Of a stretch of DNA of 8,079 nt, positions 4,598 through 8,079 are shown piece by piece. The notes under the pieces were generated by a model. The model was given only the letters and a program-made list of their open reading frames with translations, did no database searches and was not told the origin of the DNA. Location of the stretch: the NCBI GenBank assembly GCA_026983855.1, contig JALSTE010000669.1:1-8079 (forward strand). The letters run 5' to 3'. The stretch comes from Acidimicrobiia bacterium. GTDB taxonomy: Bacteria > Actinomycetota > Acidimicrobiia > Acidimicrobiales > Poriferisodalaceae. Positions within the stretch are counted from its first letter, which is position 1; each line of letters opens with the position of its first letter. Made by a program: the position numbers and the translations under genes.

Positions 4598-5770
4598 ATG
4601 GGTGGACGTCGGCGACGCCGGGCCCTGGTGGCCACCGCGGTGCTGTCGGTGTCGGCTCTCGTGGCGACATCCGTTCCCTCGGCCGCCGACAACTCCGCAG
4701 CCGACCGGGAGGATGAGCTGGCTGACACCCGGACCCGGGCCGAGGCCGACCGGGTCGAGCTGAGCGAACTGGAGAAGTCCGACGCCGAACTGGAGGCCGA
4801 GCTACGGGAGTTGGACTCCGTCCTGGACTCACTGGTCATCGACCTCGACCGGGCCGAGGCGGCCCATGGATCGGCCGTGGCCCGTCTGGAGTCGACCCGC
4901 CGACGCCTGGCCGCACTGCGGGCCGAGGAGTCAGCGGTTCGTGTCCGGTTCGACCGGGAGGTGGTCGGGGCCTACGTGAAACCGGCGGAGAACCTGCTGG
5001 CGGTGCCCCGGAGCTCTCCCGAGGTGATCATGACCGATACCGGCCGGGCCCTGCTGGGATCAATCGCCGATTCCCGTCTGCGGGAGGCGCGGAGACTGCA
5101 GTCGATGGCCCGGGAGATCGAGGCTCTCGAATCCCAGGAGGCGGATCTGGTGGGACTGGCCTCCCGCCGGCTGGACTCCCTCGAGGCCCGGCGGGCGGAG
5201 GTGGAGGACACCCGGGCCGAACGGGACCGGAGCCGCCGGGCCCTGGCCCGTCGAATGGCCGAGGTGAGGGCGGAGATCGAGGAACTGGGTCGGAGGGAGG
5301 CCGAGCTGACCGAGCTGATCCGGCGTCAGCGGGAGAAGCAGGAGACAGCCCGTCGGGCGGCCCTCCTGGCCCAGGTGGCGACCGGGAAGCTGGGCCCGGA
5401 CTCGATGTTCCCGCCCACGAGGGGCTATGTCACGTCGGAGTTCGGACCCCGTTGGGGGAGGAACCACAATGGCATCGACTTCGGGGCCCCCCGGGGTCGG
5501 GACGTGGCGGCGGCGGCCCCCGGTGTGGTGATCCACGCCGGTCCCTTCGGGAGTTTCGGGAACCTGGTGATGATCGATCACGGCCAGGGGTACGTGACCC
5601 TGTACGCCCATCTCGACTCGGTGAGGGTGCACGAGGGGCAGACGGTGGAGGTGGGGCAGAGGGTCGGCCAGGTGGGATCCACCGGTCACTCCACCGGTCC
5701 CCACCTGCATTTCGAGGTGAGGGTCAACGGGATCCCGCGCAATCCGCGTATCTATCTGGTGGGCCTGTGA
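4598..5770 (+). CDS. Secreted coiled-coil M23 family peptidoglycan endopeptidase
   Basis: A 390-residue protein. N-terminal MGGRRRRR and a hydrophobic stretch form a signal peptide with likely cleavage after SAA (about residue 30). Residues about 33-255 are Glu/Arg/Leu-rich heptad-like coiled coil, interrupted near 125-150 by a less charged segment. The C-terminus (about 275-385) is a LytM/M23 domain: zinc ligands His290 and Asp294 (NHNGIDF) and His371, with catalytic His338 (YAHLDS) and His369 in HLHFEV. Unlike EnvC-type activators, all metal and catalytic residues are present, so it should cleave peptidoglycan cross-links outside the cell, for example in growth or daughter-cell separation. 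ATG 4598 is chosen because the signal peptide begins there; an in-frame ATG at 4427 would add 57 residues encoded in the structured leader. There is only a close GGGG upstream, so initiation may be structure-controlled. Confidence 0.92.
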   Translation: MGGRRRRRALVATAVLSVSALVATSVPSAADNSAADREDELADTRTRAEADRVELSELEKSDAELEAELRELDSVLDSLVIDLDRAEAAHGSAVARLESTRRRLAALRAEESAVRVRFDREVVGAYVKPAENLLAVPRSSPEVIMTDTGRALLGSIADSRLREARRLQSMAREIEALESQEADLVGLASRRLDSLEARRAEVEDTRAERDRSRRALARRMAEVRAEIEELGRREAELTELIRRQREKQETARRAALLAQVATGKLGPDSMFPPTRGYVTSEFGPRWGRNHNGIDFGAPRGRDVAAAAPGVVIHAGPFGSFGNLVMIDHGQGYVTLYAHLDSVRVHEGQTVEVGQRVGQVGSTGHSTGPHLHFEVRVNGIPRNPRIYLVGL

Positions 5771-5876
5771 AGCGGAGGGCGGGGAGATGGTCGACCCGGG
5801 GTGGGGCGGGATCCGCGCTTCCACCTGGTGGGTCTGTGAAGCGGAGGGCGGGGAGATGGTCGACCCGGGGTGGGGC
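5742..5876 (+). repeat. Tandem duplication across the M23 peptidase stop codon (69-bp period)
   Basis: Segments 5742-5807 and 5811-5876 are near-identical direct repeats (61 of 66 positions, read by eye). The five differences all fall in the first 22 nt. The first copy contains the last codons and TGA of the peptidase (PRIYLVGL-stop); the second contains an in-phase equivalent (PRFHLVGL-stop, TGA 5837-5839). The period is 23 codons. The 40 bp after each TGA are identical. It fills most of the gap before the lpdA promoter. Confidence 0.9.
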
Positions 5877-5884
5877 TGACTGGG

Positions 5885-5890
5885 TAGCCT
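5885..5890 (+). promoter_or_regulatory. Candidate -10 element of the lpdA-E2 unit
   Basis: TAGCCT matches the TAnnnT form seen at other starts here. It would give a leader of about 32 nt before ATG 5930, which has a GAGG ribosome site (5921-5924). A TCGACC at 5860-5865 is a possible -35, but its 19-nt spacing is long. Confidence 0.4.
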
Positions 5891-5929
5891 GGCCCCTGTC
5901 CACCCCCTCCGGAAGTGGTTGAGGATCCG

Positions 5930-7339
5930 ATGAGTGACTCCGAGTTCGACCTGGTGGTTATCGGTGGAGGCCCCGCCGGCTACGCCGCCGCCCTCTACGC
6001 CGGTTCCGCCGGGCTCTCCACCGCCGTCGTCGAGTACGACAAAGTGGGTGGTACCTGCCTCCACCGGGGCTGCATCCCGGCCAAGGAGCTGCTCGAGACG
6101 GCCCACGTGCACCGTACCGTCGTCGACTCGGCCCGTTTCGGGATCAACGTGTCCCCGCCGACCATCGACTTCGCCACCAGTCAGGCCCGCAAGCAGAAGG
6201 TCGTCGATCAGCTCACCGCCGGGGTGGAGGGTCTGCTGAAGCGACGCAAGAGCCGTGTTCTGCGGGGGCACGGTCGACTGGGACCGAACCGCACGGTCAC
6301 GGTGACCATGAACGACGGCACCGTCGAGACGATCGTGGGTCGCCACGTTCTGCTCTGCTCGGGTTCCTCCCCCCGCACCCTGCCGGGCTTCGAGGTCGAC
6401 GGCCGGATCGTCAAGACCTCCGACGAGGTTCTGTCGATGCCGGGGATTCCCGCCTCGGCCGCGGTCGTGGGTGGGGGGGCGATCGGGTGCGAATTCGCCT
6501 CGATGATGGCCGACCTCGGATCCCGGGTCGTGATCCTGGAGGGCCTGGACCAGATAGTCCCCGGGGTCGACCCCGACATCGCCCGCACCCTCCGCCGGGC
6601 CTTCACCAAGAGGGGCATAGAGGTTCGCACCGGTGTCAGGGTCACCGGACACACCCCCCGGCCGGACGGGAGCGGCACAACCGTCCACATCGAGGGGGGC
6701 GAGGACGTAGAGGTCGAGACCGTGGTGGTGTCCATCGGAAGACGGCCCCGGCCCGACACCCTGGGTCTGGAGGGGACCGACGTCCAGGTGGACGACCGGG
6801 GATTCGTCCTGGTGGACGAACTCTGTCGCACGGCCGAGCCCTCCGTGTACGCCCTCGGGGACCTGATCAACACCCCCGCACTGGCCCACGTCGCCTTCGC
6901 CGAGGCCATCATGGTGGTCAAGGACCTGCTGGGGGAGAACCCCCTTCCCATCGACTACTCGCGGGTGCCGTGGGCCATCTACTGCCGGCCGGAGATCGCC
7001 TTCGCCGGGATGACCGAGCAGCAGGCCCGCGACGCCGGGCACCAGGTGGTGGTCTCCAAGCACCGCTTCACCGGGAACAGTCGGGCCCAGATAGTCGGGG
7101 AGACCGACGGCATGGTGAAGATCATCGCCGAGACCGGCCCCGACGGAAGGGCCGGCCAGGTGCTCGGGGTTCACATGATGGGACCGTGGGTCACCGAGCA
7201 ACTGGGTCAGGGATACCTGGCCGTCAACTGGGAGGCCACCGTCGATGAGATAGCGGCCTTCATCCAGCCCCATCCCACCCTTTCGGAGTTGTTCGGCGAG
7301 AGTGTGCTGGCCCTCACCGGGCGGGCCCTGCACGGATGA
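5930..7339 (+). CDS. lpdA: Dihydrolipoamide dehydrogenase (E3)
   Basis: A 469-residue flavoprotein of normal E3 length. It reoxidises dihydrolipoyl groups of 2-oxo-acid dehydrogenase (or glycine cleavage) complexes, passing electrons through a disulfide and FAD to NAD+. Visible features are the FAD-binding GGGPAGYAA (12-20), the redox disulfide GGTCLHRGCIPAK (Cys43/Cys48), a CSGS variant of the usual ATGS motif (143-146), the NAD-binding VVGGGAIGCEFA (179-190), the second FAD contact YALGDLINTPALAHVA, and the C-terminal dimer-interface HPTLSE with active-site His448 and Glu453. All catalytic residues are present. ATG 5930 is used rather than an in-frame GTG at 5915 because GAGG lies 5 nt upstream and MSDSEFDLVVIGGG is the usual N-terminus. 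It lies 42 nt before the E2 gene, so both probably form one operon. Confidence 0.96.
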   Translation: MSDSEFDLVVIGGGPAGYAAALYAGSAGLSTAVVEYDKVGGTCLHRGCIPAKELLETAHVHRTVVDSARFGINVSPPTIDFATSQARKQKVVDQLTAGVEGLLKRRKSRVLRGHGRLGPNRTVTVTMNDGTVETIVGRHVLLCSGSSPRTLPGFEVDGRIVKTSDEVLSMPGIPASAAVVGGGAIGCEFASMMADLGSRVVILEGLDQIVPGVDPDIARTLRRAFTKRGIEVRTGVRVTGHTPRPDGSGTTVHIEGGEDVEVETVVVSIGRRPRPDTLGLEGTDVQVDDRGFVLVDELCRTAEPSVYALGDLINTPALAHVAFAEAIMVVKDLLGENPLPIDYSRVPWAIYCRPEIAFAGMTEQQARDAGHQVVVSKHRFTGNSRAQIVGETDGMVKIIAETGPDGRAGQVLGVHMMGPWVTEQLGQGYLAVNWEATVDEIAAFIQPHPTLSELFGESVLALTGRALHG

Positions 7340-7381
7340 CGGTGGGGCGCCACTTCACTTCCAGGAGAACAAGAGGAACCG

Positions 7382-8079
7382 ATGGCTGAGATCGAACTGC
7401 CCCAGTTGGGCGAGACCGTCACCGAGGGGACGATCACCCGATGGTTCAAATCCGTGGGCGACACCGTGGCGGTGGACGAACCGCTCTTCGAGGTCTCCAC
7501 CGACAAGGTGGACTCGGAGGTTCCCTCACCGGTGTCGGGGGTTCTGACCGAGATCCGGGTGCCCGAGGGTGAGACCGTGGATGTGGGTACGGTACTGGCG
7601 GTGGTGTCCGAGGCCGGAGCCGAGCCCGCTCCCGCTCCGGCGGCTCCGTCCGAGCCCGAGCCCGCGGCTCCTCCTCCTGCGGCTCCCGTTCCGGCGGCCC
7701 CGTCCGAGCCCGAGCCCGCGGCTCCTCCTGCTGCGGCGGCACCCCCCCCGCCGCCGCCTCCTGCCGCCGCTCCGTCCGAGCCCGCGGTTCCCGTTGGTTC
7801 GCCGCCTGCGGCTCCGGCACCGGCTGCCGAGCCCGCCGCCGGGGTGGAGTCCGGTCAGTCTCCGCGGTTGTTGTCGCCGGTGGTCAGGCGGTTGATCCGC
7901 GAGAACAATCTCGATCCGGACCTCATAGTGGGTACGGGAATAGGCGGGCGCATCACCCGCAAGGATGTCCTCGACGCCATCGACGCCGGTACGGCCCGCC
8001 GCGCCGGCGCCCCCGAGGCTGCCGCGGCCCCGCCTCCTCCGGCTCCTGCGGCTGCTCCTGTGCCTCCGCCGCCCCCGCC
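7382..8079 (+). CDS. sucB: 2-oxo-acid dehydrogenase E2 subunit (SucB-like), N-terminal part, 3' truncated by window
   Basis: The frame is open from ATG 7382 to the window end (232 residues seen). Residues 1-76 form a lipoyl domain (LPQLGETVTEGTITRW, lipoyl-lysine Lys42 in STDKVDSEVPSP). Residues about 79-160 are an Ala/Pro/Glu-rich flexible linker. Residues about 161-200 are the peripheral-subunit-binding domain (SPVVRRLIRENNLDPDLIVGTGIGGRITRKDVLDAI), which docks E3. A second Pro/Ala linker starts at about 205, and the catalytic acyltransferase domain lies beyond the window. The lipoyl domain resembles actinobacterial SucB; a branched-chain (Bkd) or pyruvate E2 is the alternative, since the acyl specificity domain is not visible. 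GAGGA (7373-7377) lies 4 nt before the ATG. Placement after lpdA fits E3 and E2 working in one complex. Only one lipoyl domain is seen, although some actinobacterial SucB proteins carry two. Confidence 0.9.
   Translation, partial: MAEIELPQLGETVTEGTITRWFKSVGDTVAVDEPLFEVSTDKVDSEVPSPVSGVLTEIRVPEGETVDVGTVLAVVSEAGAEPAPAPAAPSEPEPAAPPPAAPVPAAPSEPEPAAPPAAAAPPPPPPPAAAPSEPAVPVGSPPAAPAPAAEPAAGVESGQSPRLLSPVVRRLIRENNLDPDLIVGTGIGGRITRKDVLDAIDAGTARRAGAPEAAAAPPPPAPAAAPVPPPPP
7646..7737 (+). repeat. In-frame direct repeat in the E2 linker
   Basis: Two 38-nt copies (7646-7683 and 7700-7737) differ by one base, with a 54-nt (18-codon) period. They encode PSEPEPAAPP-type linker units. A shorter third relative (PSEPAVP) begins at 7772. 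Such repeats expand and contract readily in E2 swinging-arm linkers. Confidence 0.75.

Noticed and set aside
5768..5839. Selenocysteine or readthrough at the M23 peptidase TGA
   Set aside because: The M23 domain is complete before the TGA. The extension would be Gly/Arg-rich sequence from a duplicated 3' region, with no family cysteine at that position.
5060..7333. Very long open frame on the minus strand (757 codons)
   Set aside because: It lies antisense to the M23 peptidase and lpdA genes, whose protein motifs are unmistakable. Its translation is low-complexity Gly/His/Asp-rich, as expected for the shadow of a high-GC gene.
7569..8079. Arg/Pro-rich frames overlapping the E2 gene
   Set aside because: They are out-of-frame shadows of the Ala/Pro/Glu linker repeats of the E2 gene on the same stretch.

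Overview
The window is high-GC bacterial DNA that looks like a chromosomal segment of an actinobacterium. The placement rests on a Septum_form-type lipoprotein, an actinobacterial-style SucB lipoyl domain, GTG starts, apparently leaderless promoters and GC-biased third codon positions. A lineage such as Acidimicrobiia is possible but is inference. No mobile element, CRISPR array, rRNA or tRNA gene was recognised.

Layout from left to right: the 3' end of a hydantoinase B/oxoprolinase gene (+); a short-chain dehydrogenase (+); a two-gene minus-strand unit with a PadR-type repressor and a Septum_form lipoprotein; a divergent DUF427 gene (+); a two-gene minus-strand unit with a secreted thioredoxin-fold (TlpA/MPT53-like) lipoprotein followed by an SRPBCC protein; a divergent 29-residue membrane peptide gene (+); a 332-nt gene-free stretch with a terminator-like hairpin and a foldable leader; a coiled-coil M23 endopeptidase (+) whose 3' end is tandemly duplicated past its stop codon; dihydrolipoamide dehydrogenase (+); and the 5' part of a 2-oxo-acid dehydrogenase E2 subunit gene (+), which runs off the window. 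The last two genes lie 42 nt apart and form a lipoamide-dehydrogenase/E2 unit of central carbon metabolism.

The most important observation is the thioredoxin-fold lipoprotein. Read conventionally, it is two open pieces in the same frame, separated by one TGA at 3638-3640 and 25 sense codons. The TGA replaces the first cysteine of the redox motif, giving WFWAPW-U-TIC, and the fold continues without a frame change to the cis-proline and a normal C-terminus. About 27 nt downstream of the UGA the mRNA can form a hairpin with a GGUC apical loop, matching the general bacterial SECIS pattern. I interpret this as a selenocysteine-containing extracytoplasmic thiol oxidoreductase (UxxC), not a pseudogene.

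A second pattern is that four starts (562, 2479, 3997, 4176) each lie exactly 7 nt downstream of a -10-like hexamer. This suggests leaderless transcription and helped choose those starts.
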